Notes under the pieces: model-generated
The model's input: the letters and a program-made list of their open reading frames with translations, nothing else
The model's database searches: none
What the model was told of the DNA's origin: nothing
Shown here: positions 7,460 through 13,677 of the stretch, in pieces
Numbering within the stretch: position 1 is the first letter of the stretch
Layout: each line of letters starts with the position of its first letter
Source of the DNA: an uncultured Bacilli bacterium
Lineage (GTDB): Bacteria; Bacillota_I; Bacilli_A; RF39; UBA660
Reading direction: 5' to 3'
Assembly (NCBI GenBank): GCA_947599755.1
Contig: CANQFO010000025.1
Location: 1-13,970, forward strand
DNA: 13,970 nt
Made by a program: the position numbers and the translations under genes

Positions 7460-7906
7460 CTATTTTTCTTTCCAATTTTTGAGCAAATTTTCATTACTTT
7501 TTTCGTTCATCATCTTTGATTTTTCTTTTTTTTCTTTATATACTTTAAAATAAGATATCAATGTTCTAGTATTTCCATCTTTAAATAATTGTAAATCCCA
7601 TAACTTTTGAAAAGCCACTTTTTCCTCTTGCTCAGTAAGCTCTTTTTGATTAATTTGAAAAAGAAATGCATTAATCTTTTCAAGGTCTTCTCTTTCATAT
7701 ACCGTTCTTATTTTTAAATCTTCTTTTTCATAAATATCCCCAAATAAATAGCAATGCAATTTTTCTAAATACCTTAAATTTAACCAATTTTCACCAAATG
7801 TCATGGAACTATTGATTTTTTGTTGTTTATCAGACACAATCTTTCTTTCTGCCTCTTCCAGCGTTTCAAAATTGGTTATTCCTAATTGATTTTTTTGTAC
7901 TTCCAT
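7460..7906 (-). CDS. Small Fic-like protein with degenerate active site
   Basis: A 148-residue protein resembling a stripped-down Fic (Fido) domain. Fic enzymes AMPylate or otherwise modify hydroxyl groups using the motif HPFx(D/E)GNGR. Here the N terminus LGITNFETLEEAE (8-20), the helix YLEKLHCYLFGDIYE (46-60), the following KIRTV (65-69), and LFKDGNTRT (107-115) line up in order with the family. At the catalytic position the motif reads Q-L-F-K-D-G-N-T-R: the His is Gln106 and the second Gly is Thr113, so nucleotide transfer is not expected. No antitoxin-type inhibitory helix is evident. The C terminus (122-148) is a Lys-rich tail. It starts one base after the yebC stop, with only a weak AAGAAG ribosome-binding site inside yebC, implying translational coupling. 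Family assignment is by motif reading only. Confidence 0.65.
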   Translation of the reverse strand: MEVQKNQLGITNFETLEEAERKIVSDKQQKINSSMTFGENWLNLRYLEKLHCYLFGDIYEKEDLKIRTVYEREDLEKINAFLFQINQKELTEQEEKVAFQKLWDLQLFKDGNTRTLISYFKVYKEKKEKSKMMNEKSNENLLKNWKEK

Positions 7907-7907
7907 A

Positions 7908-8630
7908 TTAATCTTCTTTTAAATTATAATATACATCTTGAACATCATCTAAATCCTCTAAAACATCTACAAGACGATGAACTTTTTCTACCCCTTCTTC
8001 GTCAAGGGTTACTTCCATATTAGGAATATAGGTTAATTCACATTCCAAAAATTCTTTTACATTTTCTTGTTCAAGTGCTTCTTTTACAGGAATAAAAGTC
8101 TCTTGAGTCGTCGTAATCATATAAGTATTATCTACTTTTTCAAAATCTAAGGCTCCTGCATCTAATACAGTCATCATCATCGTATCTTCATCGTAGTCTG
8201 CTGGGATAATAATTGATCCCCGTCGTTCAAACATATATGCTACAGAACCATCTGTTCCTAAATTTCCTCCTGCTTTGGTAAAAGCACTTCTAACTTGTGA
8301 TGCTGTTCTATTCCGATTATCTGTCAAACAATCTACCATAAAGGCAACTCCTCCATGTCCATAACCTTCATAGCGAACATTTTCGTAGTTTGCTCCATCT
8401 GAAGTTCCTTTTGCTTTCTCAATTGCTTTTTGAATATTATCTTTTGGCATATTTTGGGCTTTTGCTTTATCTACAGCTAGACGTAGGGATGCATTTTGGG
8501 TTGGATCAGGACTTCCTGATTTTGCTGCTACCATAATTTCTTTCGCTAACTTCTGAAATACTTTCCCCCGTTGTGCATCTAATAATCCTTTTTTTCGATG
8601 AATTGTTGCCCATTTTGAATGTCCACTCAT
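7908..8630 (-). CDS. yebC: YebC/PmpR-family translation or regulatory factor
   Basis: YebC/PmpR proteins were first described as DNA-binding regulators; more recent work links members to relief of ribosome stalling at proline-rich stretches. The 240-residue length and the signature N terminus MSGHSKWATIHRKKG are diagnostic. Other blocks are GKVFQKLAKEI (22-32), NIQKAIEKAKG, YENVRYEGYGHGGVAF (81-96), CLTDNRNRTASQVRSAFTK and GGNLGTDGSVAYMFERRG. The C-terminal domain is acidic, ending LEDLDDVQDVYYNL. The start is supported by AAGGAGG (8639-8645) eight bases upstream. It heads a two-gene unit with the Fic-like protein. The usual Bacterial partners, the RuvC-region genes, are nearby as ruvAB but in a separate unit; this yebC-ruv proximity is widespread. 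Confidence 0.97.
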   Translation of the reverse strand: MSGHSKWATIHRKKGLLDAQRGKVFQKLAKEIMVAAKSGSPDPTQNASLRLAVDKAKAQNMPKDNIQKAIEKAKGTSDGANYENVRYEGYGHGGVAFMVDCLTDNRNRTASQVRSAFTKAGGNLGTDGSVAYMFERRGSIIIPADYDEDTMMMTVLDAGALDFEKVDNTYMITTTQETFIPVKEALEQENVKEFLECELTYIPNMEVTLDEEGVEKVHRLVDVLEDLDDVQDVYYNLKED

Positions 8631-8663
8631 TTATTTTTCCTCCTTTTGTTTCTATACTATGAT

Positions 8664-8692
8664 ATCATACTTCCTTTTATTGATAAAGTCTT
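8664..8692 (-). promoter_or_regulatory. Weak candidate promoter of yebC with overlapping palindrome
   Basis: Minus strand AAGACT (8687-8692), 17 bases, TATGAT (8664-8669). The -35 matches the consensus at three positions only, the -10 at five. The perfect 12-base palindrome TATGATATCATA (8658-8669) overlaps the -10 and could be an operator or a chance AT-rich dyad. Confidence 0.35.
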
Positions 8693-8708
8693 TTTCATGT
8701 AATATTTG

Positions 8709-8738
8709 TATACATTTTATCTGAACTTGTGATATAAT
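8709..8738 (+). promoter_or_regulatory. Extended -10 promoter of the DUF192-like gene
   Basis: TGaTATAAT (8730-8738) is a perfect extended -10. A partial -35, TATACA (8709-8714), lies 18 bases upstream. The expected start near 8745 leaves a leader of about 17 bases containing GGTGAT (8752-8757) five bases ahead of the ATG at 8762. Confidence 0.55.
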
Positions 8739-8761
8739 TTTTATGTTAATTGGTGATGATT

Positions 8762-9124
8762 ATGTATTTAAAAGTGAAAAATAAGAAAATTGAAATCCAG
8801 ACTTTGAATACTTTTTGGGAAAGATTTAGAAGTTTGAAGTTTGTTTTTGAACCTTTGGATTATGGAATTTGTTTTATCAAAAAAAGATTTAAAAATACTT
8901 ATTTCTTTTGTCAAAAGGTTGATGTTGTTTTAACTGATCAAAATCATACTATTCTCTATCTTTATCAAGGACTTAATACGGAAAAAATTCTCTTTCCTAA
9001 AAAGAATGTTTATTATACTTACTTTCTTCCTCTTAATACCGTAAAATTTTTAAAACTTGGAGAGCAATTACCTCTTTTTCAAAAAGAAGATATTGATCAA
9101 AAAAAAGCTACTTCCTCAAAGTAA
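8762..9124 (+). CDS. Small DUF192-like protein
   Basis: About 120 residues, with no signal peptide or membrane segment. The order of features resembles the DUF192 family (function unknown): an N-terminal strand, an FWERFRSLKF stretch like the ERxxGLM region, KNTYFFCQKVDVVLTDQ (about residues 44-60) like the aromatic strand leading to the IDVVFLD strand, then TILYLYQGL and a final FLKLGEQLPL like the closing GD/GE loop. Many DUF192 members are exported, whereas this one looks cytoplasmic. The frame stays open upstream through ATG (8756), GTG (8753) and TTG (8750), but GGTGAT at 8752-8757 is correctly placed only for the ATG at 8762. It stands alone, divergent from yebC and convergent with the Hpt-REC gene. 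Family assignment is tentative. Confidence 0.62.
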   Translation: MYLKVKNKKIEIQTLNTFWERFRSLKFVFEPLDYGICFIKKRFKNTYFFCQKVDVVLTDQNHTILYLYQGLNTEKILFPKKNVYYTYFLPLNTVKFLKLGEQLPLFQKEDIDQKKATSSK

Positions 9125-9131
9125 CTTTTTT
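9101..9131. terminator. Bidirectional intrinsic terminator between DUF192-like and Hpt-REC genes
   Basis: AAAAAAG (9101-9107), one unpaired base, TACTT (9109-9113), a five-base loop, AAGTA (9119-9123), one unpaired base and CTTTTTT (9125-9131). Both strands place a U run after the hairpin. It overlaps the last codons and TAA of the plus-strand gene and touches the TAA (9130-9132) of the minus-strand gene, so the coding ends double as the terminator. Confidence 0.8.
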
Positions 9132-9927
9132 AATATGTTATTTTGTTATACTCAACTGTCTTTTCTACAATTCGTTTTACATCTAATTCAGTAAACGGTT
9201 TTTCTAACATATCTACAATTTGATAATGGTAAGCTTTATCAATTGTTGATGCTGATGAGTCTCCTGATATAATTGATACTGGAATTTTTTGAAATAAATT
9301 ATTTTCTTTCATATATTCTAAGACTTCAAATCCATCTACTTCTGGCATATTTAAGTCTAATAAGATTGCGACAATATTATCATTGTCTTGATTTGCTTTT
9401 AATATTTCAATTGTTTCTTTACCATTTTGTGCCTGACCTACTTGGTATTGATTACTAAATATTCTTTTTACGAAATTTCTAATAATGTTGGAATCATCTG
9501 CTACTAAAATTGTTTTTTGTTGATATCTTTTATTTGGATTAGAACTATTTTCTTGATTAGATGCTTTTTTTTCATTTAGATATTCTTTTACAATATTTTT
9601 GGCTTGCTCTACTTCTTTTATTAAAGTAGAATGTTCTTGAATTACTTCATATAAATTTCCTTCTCCACAAATTTTTTCTTGATTCGTTGCAATGGTTTCT
9701 AATTTTTTGAAGCCAAAATTTTTGGCATCATTTTTTAGGGTGTGGATATAACTTTTATAATTATTCAAATCTTTATTTTCTTTATAATTTTCTAATTTGT
9801 CTAATTTGTCTTGAATTCCTATTAAAAATTCTCCTATGTTATCATTATATGTCTTAATATTTCCAAATAATCCTAGAGCTTGTTCAATATCTACTCCTTT
9901 TTCTTTTAAATAATTTACATCTTTCAT
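9130..9927 (-). CDS. Hpt-REC phosphorelay protein without output domain
   Basis: A 265-residue soluble protein with two phosphorelay modules in the order Hpt, linker, REC. The Hpt-like four-helix part (about 1-120) has the phosphohistidine motif IHTLKNDAKNFGF with His62. A polar linker rich in Asn, Ser and Lys follows (about 121-137). The receiver domain (138-260) has the acid pair Asp144-Asp145 in VADDS, phospho-acceptor Asp191 in LLDLNMPEVDGFEVL, Ser221 in IISGDSS and Lys243 in EKPF, so it looks fully functional. There is no DNA-binding, GGDEF or other effector domain, so it may act as an intermediate in a relay, a phosphate sink, or through protein contacts. No histidine kinase is in the window. 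It is monocistronic, with a terminator at its 3' end and a long upstream region. Ribosome-binding site assignment (AAAGGAA or AGGA) is ambiguous. Confidence 0.92.
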   Translation of the reverse strand: MKDVNYLKEKGVDIEQALGLFGNIKTYNDNIGEFLIGIQDKLDKLENYKENKDLNNYKSYIHTLKNDAKNFGFKKLETIATNQEKICGEGNLYEVIQEHSTLIKEVEQAKNIVKEYLNEKKASNQENSSNPNKRYQQKTILVADDSNIIRNFVKRIFSNQYQVGQAQNGKETIEILKANQDNDNIVAILLDLNMPEVDGFEVLEYMKENNLFQKIPVSIISGDSSASTIDKAYHYQIVDMLEKPFTELDVKRIVEKTVEYNKITY

Positions 9928-9951
9928 TGTCCTAATATTCCTTTCTATTTC

Positions 9952-9957
9952 ATTATA
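9952..9957 (-). promoter_or_regulatory. Candidate proximal -10 box of the Hpt-REC gene
   Basis: TATAAT on the minus strand, 24 bases upstream of the ATG, would give a leader of about 18 bases. No good -35 is present, but the interrupted palindrome TTACAAAATGTAA (9969-9981) lies just upstream, where an activator or repressor could bind. Alternative to, or in addition to, the distal promoter. Confidence 0.35.
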
Positions 9958-10014
9958 TTTTGCCTAACTTACAAAATGTAATGAAATTGTATATTTAAAT
10001 TTCTTTGTTTTTTT

Positions 10015-10044
10015 CTGCTAAATAGTTATTTTTTCTTTTAGCAG
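10015..10044 (-). other. Hairpin in the leader of the Hpt-REC gene
   Basis: CTGCTAAA (10015-10022) and TTTAGCAG (10037-10044) form a perfect eight-base-pair stem around a 14-base loop. On the minus strand the stem is followed by A residues rather than U, so it is not a standard terminator. It lies about 60-80 bases into the transcript from the distal promoter. A ten-codon ORF (ATG at 10050 to TAG at 10018) runs through it. The 242-base gap between obgE and the Hpt-REC gene otherwise holds only the promoter candidates described. Confidence 0.45.
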
Positions 10045-10103
10045 TTTCATTGACGATTTCTTTTGAATAACTTATGCTTATTTTTTATATTTTTCTTAAT
10101 TAG

Positions 10104-10132
10104 ATTATAGTATATCTTTATTTATTTGTCTA
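10104..10132 (-). promoter_or_regulatory. Distal promoter of the Hpt-REC gene
   Basis: Minus strand TAGACA (10127-10132, five of six consensus positions), exactly 17 bases, perfect TATAAT (10104-10109). It is the best sigma-A match in the window. Initiation near 10097 gives a leader of about 170 bases before the ATG at 9927. Confidence 0.6.
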
Positions 10133-10169
10133 TTTTTTTCTGATTCTTTTTCTTTTTTTTTATCCATAA

Positions 10170-11447
10170 TCATTCTTCTTTATATTCAAAATAAAAATCT
10201 AAGATTCTTACCATATCGTTTTCTTTTACTCCTAATTCTTTTAGTTTATCGTCAATTCCCATACGTCTCATTTTTTTAGCAAATCTATAAATGGCTTCTT
10301 CACTGTTAAATTTTGTCATTTTAAAGATCCTTTCTACTTCTTTTCCGGAAATTACCCATGTTCCATCTGGATCTTTAGTAATTGTGTATGGCTGTTCTTT
10401 TTTGAATTGATATAAAATGTGAGATTCGATTTCATCCTCTTGGTATAGTGGATTGTCAGGTAAGTCATCTAACATTTTGGCAAGAGAATCTACTACTTTT
10501 TGTAGTCCTTCATTTTTTGCGGCAATTACTTCATATATTTCTTTGTCTATTTTAGTTTTGAATTTTTTTAAATTCTCTTTTGATTGGGGTAAATCCATTT
10601 TATTAGCAATAATGATTTGAGGTTTTTGTATTAATTTTTGATTAAATTCTGCTAATTCTTTATTAATTAATTGATAATCTTGATAGGGATCTCTACCTTC
10701 GCTACCACTCATATCAATTACATGAGCAATTATTTTTGTTCTTTCTATATGACGTAAAAATTTGTCTCCTAGTCCTTCTCCTTTTGATGCTCCTTCAATT
10801 AATCCTGGTAAATCGGCCATAACAAAGCTTTTTCCTGAACTTGCTTTTACTACTCCTAAATTTGGATTTAATGTCGTAAAATGATAGGCGGCAATTTTGG
10901 GTTTCGATTTAGATATACAAGAGATGATTGTACTTTTTCCTACACTTGGTAATCCAACTAGACCAACATCTGCTAACATTTTTACCTCTACTTTTAGTTT
11001 TTTCCGTTCTCCTTCTTCTCCTTTTTCAGAATAGTTTGGAGCAGTATTCGTTTGGGTTTTAAATGCGGTATTTCCTCTTCCTCCTCGTCCTCCCTTAGCA
11101 ATAATCTCTTCTTGGCCATTCTTCGATAAATCAGCAATAACTAAACCAGTTTCTAAATCAGTAACAACAGTTCCTACTGGAACTTTAACAATCAAATTAT
11201 CAGCACCTGCGCCATGTTGATTTTTACCACGACCATTTTCACCTTTTGAACCTTTTAAAATTTTCTGATAACGTAAATCTAATAAAGTATGTAAACCTTC
11301 ATCTGCCTTAAAAATAATATCTGCACCATGGCCACCATTTCCACCATAAGGCCCACCCATAGCAATATATTTTTCACGACGAAACGCAGTACAACCATCA
11401 CCACCATTGCCTGCTTCAACTTTAATTTCTACTTCGTCAACAAACAT
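10170..11447 (-). CDS. obgE: GTPase Obg
   Basis: Obg is an essential GTPase acting in late 50S ribosome assembly and stress signalling. The 425 residues have the full three-domain layout: glycine-rich Obg fold (about 1-158) with FVDEVEIKVEAGNGGDG and GGPYGGNGGHGAD; G domain (159-330) with G1 GLPSVGKST (165-173), switch TTLNPNLG (191-198), G3 DLPG (212-215), and G4 NKMD (282-285); and a C-terminal OCT domain (about 355-422) ending MVRILDFYFEY. An in-frame TTG at 11456 would add three residues, but it directly abuts the AAAGGA ribosome-binding site; that site suits the ATG at 11445-11447, which also matches the family N terminus. It follows the HExxH gene by 38 bases and is probably co-transcribed with it. 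No U-run hairpin is seen after its TGA stop. Confidence 0.98.
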   Translation of the reverse strand: MFVDEVEIKVEAGNGGDGCTAFRREKYIAMGGPYGGNGGHGADIIFKADEGLHTLLDLRYQKILKGSKGENGRGKNQHGAGADNLIVKVPVGTVVTDLETGLVIADLSKNGQEEIIAKGGRGGRGNTAFKTQTNTAPNYSEKGEEGERKKLKVEVKMLADVGLVGLPSVGKSTIISCISKSKPKIAAYHFTTLNPNLGVVKASSGKSFVMADLPGLIEGASKGEGLGDKFLRHIERTKIIAHVIDMSGSEGRDPYQDYQLINKELAEFNQKLIQKPQIIIANKMDLPQSKENLKKFKTKIDKEIYEVIAAKNEGLQKVVDSLAKMLDDLPDNPLYQEDEIESHILYQFKKEQPYTITKDPDGTWVISGKEVERIFKMTKFNSEEAIYRFAKKMRRMGIDDKLKELGVKENDMVRILDFYFEYKEE

Positions 11448-11485
11448 TTTAGTCAATCCTTTCTAACAAGTATTTTAACAAATAA

Positions 11486-12790
11486 TTATTCTGCTGTCCA
11501 ACCTTGATATTTTCTTTTTAATTTTTTTTGCATCCTATTAGCTTTCTTTTGATCAGTCTGATCATTCATTTTAATAAATAATTTCTTAAAAAAAGCACCA
11601 TTTATTGAAGCATCAAAGTTTAACCCAGTATTATCCACTTGCCTAAGACGAGATAAAATATTAAGCAAGGATCCATTTAATTCATCAAATGAAGAACCAA
11701 ATAAAGTACTAAGAATAGTAATACAATTAGTGAAAGATGCATTATCGATAAGATAACGATAATTAGAATTAAATGACTCAATTAATGGAATAAGCGAATC
11801 ATATAAAGAAGCCGTACCTGGAGTAGTTGTTCTACTAAATATAAATGGCACCCGCTCTAAATCTTCATTAGCATGTATCTGAGTACGCAATTCATTAAAT
11901 GCACTATAGGCTTGCTGATTATCAATAGAACAAAGTCCTATATGTCTAGAATTAGCTTCTACTGCATGTCTTAATTCATGAAGAATATTATTATCAATAT
12001 TCGCCTTTCTATTAAATAACTTCATTAAAGGAACATAAACAAAAATACATTCATGAGTATCCGTGGTACAAGAAATGCAACATGCTTCTGTACCATAAAA
12101 AATAAGATGAAGAAAATCAAGAGGTAAAGAAGCTCTGCACGCATTTTTTAATTCTCTCATTTTTCTTTTTCCAAATAACGATTTTGTTAAAAGTTCCATT
12201 TCTGATTGAATTGTAAGATTAGATAATTCATTTAATAAAGCATCTATTTTATCTAAATCAGTAAGTGGATTGATATGAAGATTACTACACTCTTTGAAAT
12301 AATCAGCTTGTAGTATTTGTAACTTATCATCAAAAGAAAAAGTAATCAATTCATCTTCATCCGATGATATATGATTAAAAACAGAACTAAATGCAATAAT
12401 TGGTAATTGAATAATTTGTTCCATATCAGCTTGATGTTCTTGATAATTAAATTCAAAATATTTACAAAATGCTAAATAACTTTGATAGGTTAACTTTTTT
12501 TCTAGTTCTTGTTTTATTAAAATATAATCTTGACATTCTTTTTGAATGTTAAAATATTCTTCATCGCTTAAAGAATTTTTATTATTATTGATAAAAGTAT
12601 ACGTATCAGTTGGTAAAGAATCAAAAATATAAATAATATTATCTAATTTTGAAATAATGGATGATTTATACTTTTTTCCATAGTCTTCTTTATATGAATT
12701 AATAAGTTTTCTTTTTACACTTGCTAAAGTTGATATAGGATTGATAATACGTTCTGCTTGTTCAGTAATACTTATATTATTTTTCATCAC
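11486..12790 (-). CDS. Unknown 434-aa protein with HELRH zinc-protease-like motif
   Basis: I do not recognise the family. A soluble protein, no signal peptide or membrane segment. Residues 1-115 look like charged helices, possibly coiled coil. The notable site is NILHELRHAVEA (268-279), an HExxH motif (His271, Glu272, His275), followed 25 residues later by FNELRTQIH (298-306), where Glu300 could be the third zinc ligand as in gluzincin metallopeptidases. Just before it is a cysteine cluster CCISCTTDTHEC (Cys237, Cys238, Cys241, Cys248), which could bind a second metal. The C terminus (410-434) is strongly basic. The frame opens with GTG at 12790 then ATG at 12787; AAAGGA suits the GTG slightly better. 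It sits where Bacillus has spo0B, between the ribosomal unit and obgE, but is not similar to Spo0B. Catalysis is inferred from motif only. Confidence 0.75.
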   Translation of the reverse strand: MMKNNISITEQAERIINPISTLASVKRKLINSYKEDYGKKYKSSIISKLDNIIYIFDSLPTDTYTFINNNKNSLSDEEYFNIQKECQDYILIKQELEKKLTYQSYLAFCKYFEFNYQEHQADMEQIIQLPIIAFSSVFNHISSDEDELITFSFDDKLQILQADYFKECSNLHINPLTDLDKIDALLNELSNLTIQSEMELLTKSLFGKRKMRELKNACRASLPLDFLHLIFYGTEACCISCTTDTHECIFVYVPLMKLFNRKANIDNNILHELRHAVEANSRHIGLCSIDNQQAYSAFNELRTQIHANEDLERVPFIFSRTTTPGTASLYDSLIPLIESFNSNYRYLIDNASFTNCITILSTLFGSSFDELNGSLLNILSRLRQVDNTGLNFDASINGAFFKKLFIKMNDQTDQKKANRMQKKLKRKYQGWTAE

Positions 12791-13047
12791 AACTAGTATT
12801 CCTTTCTTTGTAAATTTTATTTAATTATATATTTTCGATTCAAATAATCATATAACTAAATAATAATATCTTTTCAGTATTAGATTTTTACTAACAAAAA
12901 TTGAAGTATAAAAATGACTTTCTTTTACACTATAACAAATAATATTGTACTGCTTACTATTACCAATAATATTTAACATATGATAAAATGACTACTTCCT
13001 TTTTAATATAGTAATTTTTGTTCATAATATTTTTCTTTTTATGAGTT
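12791..13047. other. AT-rich intergenic region with direct repeats and candidate promoters
   Basis: No gene or ORF of note lies here. It must hold the promoter for the HExxH-obgE unit, since the ribosomal unit ends in a terminator. The best candidate on the minus strand is the extended -10 TGtTATAGT (12929-12937), without a good -35, which would give a leader of about 130 bases. A TATGAT (near 12851-12856) and a TATAAT (near 12826-12831) are weaker options. The 18-base direct repeat listed separately overlaps the first. Confidence 0.5.
12929..12973. repeat. 18-bp imperfect direct repeat, 27-bp period
   Basis: ACTATAACAAATAATATT (12929-12946) and ACTATTACCAATAATATT (12956-12973) differ at two positions. 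Their starts are 27 bases apart, about two and a half helical turns. A looser third match (around 12851-12869, with two inserted bases) follows nearer the gene. The position is upstream of the HExxH gene, and one copy contains its candidate -10. Tandem regulator sites are possible; AT-rich coincidence is not excluded. Confidence 0.45.
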
Positions 13048-13078
13048 AAAAAAAGCAATAACGATTATCATTATTGCT
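13048..13078 (-). terminator. Intrinsic terminator of the rplU-prp-rpmA unit
   Basis: On the minus strand AGCAATAA (13071-13078) and TTATTGCT (13054-13061) form a perfect eight-base-pair stem around a nine-base loop, and the right arm continues into seven T. The left arm is made of the last rpmA codons and its TAA stop, so termination immediately follows translation. It separates the ribosomal unit from the HExxH-obgE unit. Confidence 0.85.
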
Positions 13079-13361
13079 CTACTGAATAAACGGAAGCTTG
13101 TTTTTTATTTCTTCCTAACCGTTCATATTTGACTATTCCATCTATGATAGAATATAATGTATCATCGTTTCCTCTGCGAACATTTTTTCCTGGGAAAATT
13201 TTTGTTCCACGTTGACGATATATAATAGAACCTGCTGTTATGAATTCTCCATCAGCAGTTTTTGCTCCAAGTCTACGTCCTATTGAATCACGACCATTTG
13301 ATGTAGATCCTTGCCCTTTATGATGAGCAAATAACTGAATATCTAATTTTAAAAACTTCAT
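13071..13361 (-). CDS. rpmA: Ribosomal protein L27 with Prp-cleavable leader
   Basis: Large-subunit protein bL27, whose N terminus reaches the peptidyl-transferase centre. The 96 residues show AHHKGQGSTSNGRDS (12-26), RRLGAKTADGEFITAGSIIYRQRGTK and PGKNVRRGNDDTLYS, all diagnostic. The first 12 residues, MKFLKLDIQLFA, are the Bacillota-type extension that must be removed before L27 functions; by comparison with Staphylococcus aureus, the cysteine protease Prp would cut after LFA, leaving HHKG at the mature N terminus. Prp is encoded immediately upstream. AAGGAGG (13368-13374) overlaps the prp stop codon and sits six bases before the ATG. Confidence 0.98.
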   Translation of the reverse strand: MKFLKLDIQLFAHHKGQGSTSNGRDSIGRRLGAKTADGEFITAGSIIYRQRGTKIFPGKNVRRGNDDTLYSIIDGIVKYERLGRNKKQASVYSVEQ

Positions 13362-13372
13362 AATTTTCCTCC

Positions 13373-13675
13373 TTACTTTACTTCTATGTTTTCTGGATAG
13401 TTTTTTTCTAATTCTTTTAAAAGACTAACCATATTTCCAATTAGTATTTGAGTTGTCTCGTTCGTATTTTTTATCGTTATACTCAATCCTTTTTTACTAA
13501 TTAGGTAATTTAGACTACCTTTATCTAAAGATAAAATTCCATTTATTGTTGTTGTAACAATACTACTAGCTGCACTACAAACAATATCTTTTCCATATTC
13601 ATCATACATAGCATGTCCTAAAACAACAATTTTTTTATATTTAGATTTTTCTTTTTCTACTTTTACTTGAATCAT
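13373..13675 (-). CDS. prp: Ribosomal-processing cysteine protease Prp
   Basis: Prp (YsxB family) removes the N-terminal extension of L27 in Bacillota; in S. aureus this is essential for ribosome assembly. The 100-residue length fits. The catalytic pair is visible as His21 in VVLGHAMYDEYGKD and Cys33 in DIVCSAASSIV, with the usual 11 residues between them. The rest is the compact alpha-beta domain ending in a long helix, LIGNMVSLLKELEKNYP. It begins two bases after the L21 stop and its TAA overlaps the ribosome-binding site of rpmA, so the three genes are tightly coupled. Protease and substrate are thus made from one message. Confidence 0.95.
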   Translation of the reverse strand: MIQVKVEKEKSKYKKIVVLGHAMYDEYGKDIVCSAASSIVTTTINGILSLDKGSLNYLISKKGLSITIKNTNETTQILIGNMVSLLKELEKNYPENIEVK

Positions 13676-13677
13676 AT

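Noticed and set aside
7460..8630. Fic-like gene plus yebC as a Fic toxin-antitoxin pair
   Set aside because: The Fic motif lacks its catalytic His and YebC is not an antitoxin of the FicTA type; no inhibitory helix is present.
8707..8714. Palindrome TGTATACA as an operator
   Set aside because: Eight bases only and unrepeated; expected by chance in AT-rich DNA.
10018..10050. Ten-codon ORF as an annotated gene
   Set aside because: No ribosome-binding site and too short to support alone; kept only as part of the leader finding.
11448..11456. TTG start codon for obgE, three residues upstream
   Set aside because: It abuts the AAAGGA ribosome-binding site with no spacer; the ATG at 11447 has proper spacing and matches the Obg N terminus.
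11486..12790. Diverged Spo0B from its position next to obgE
   Set aside because: Too long, and it carries a protease-like HExxH; no Spo0B-like phosphohistidine region is visible.
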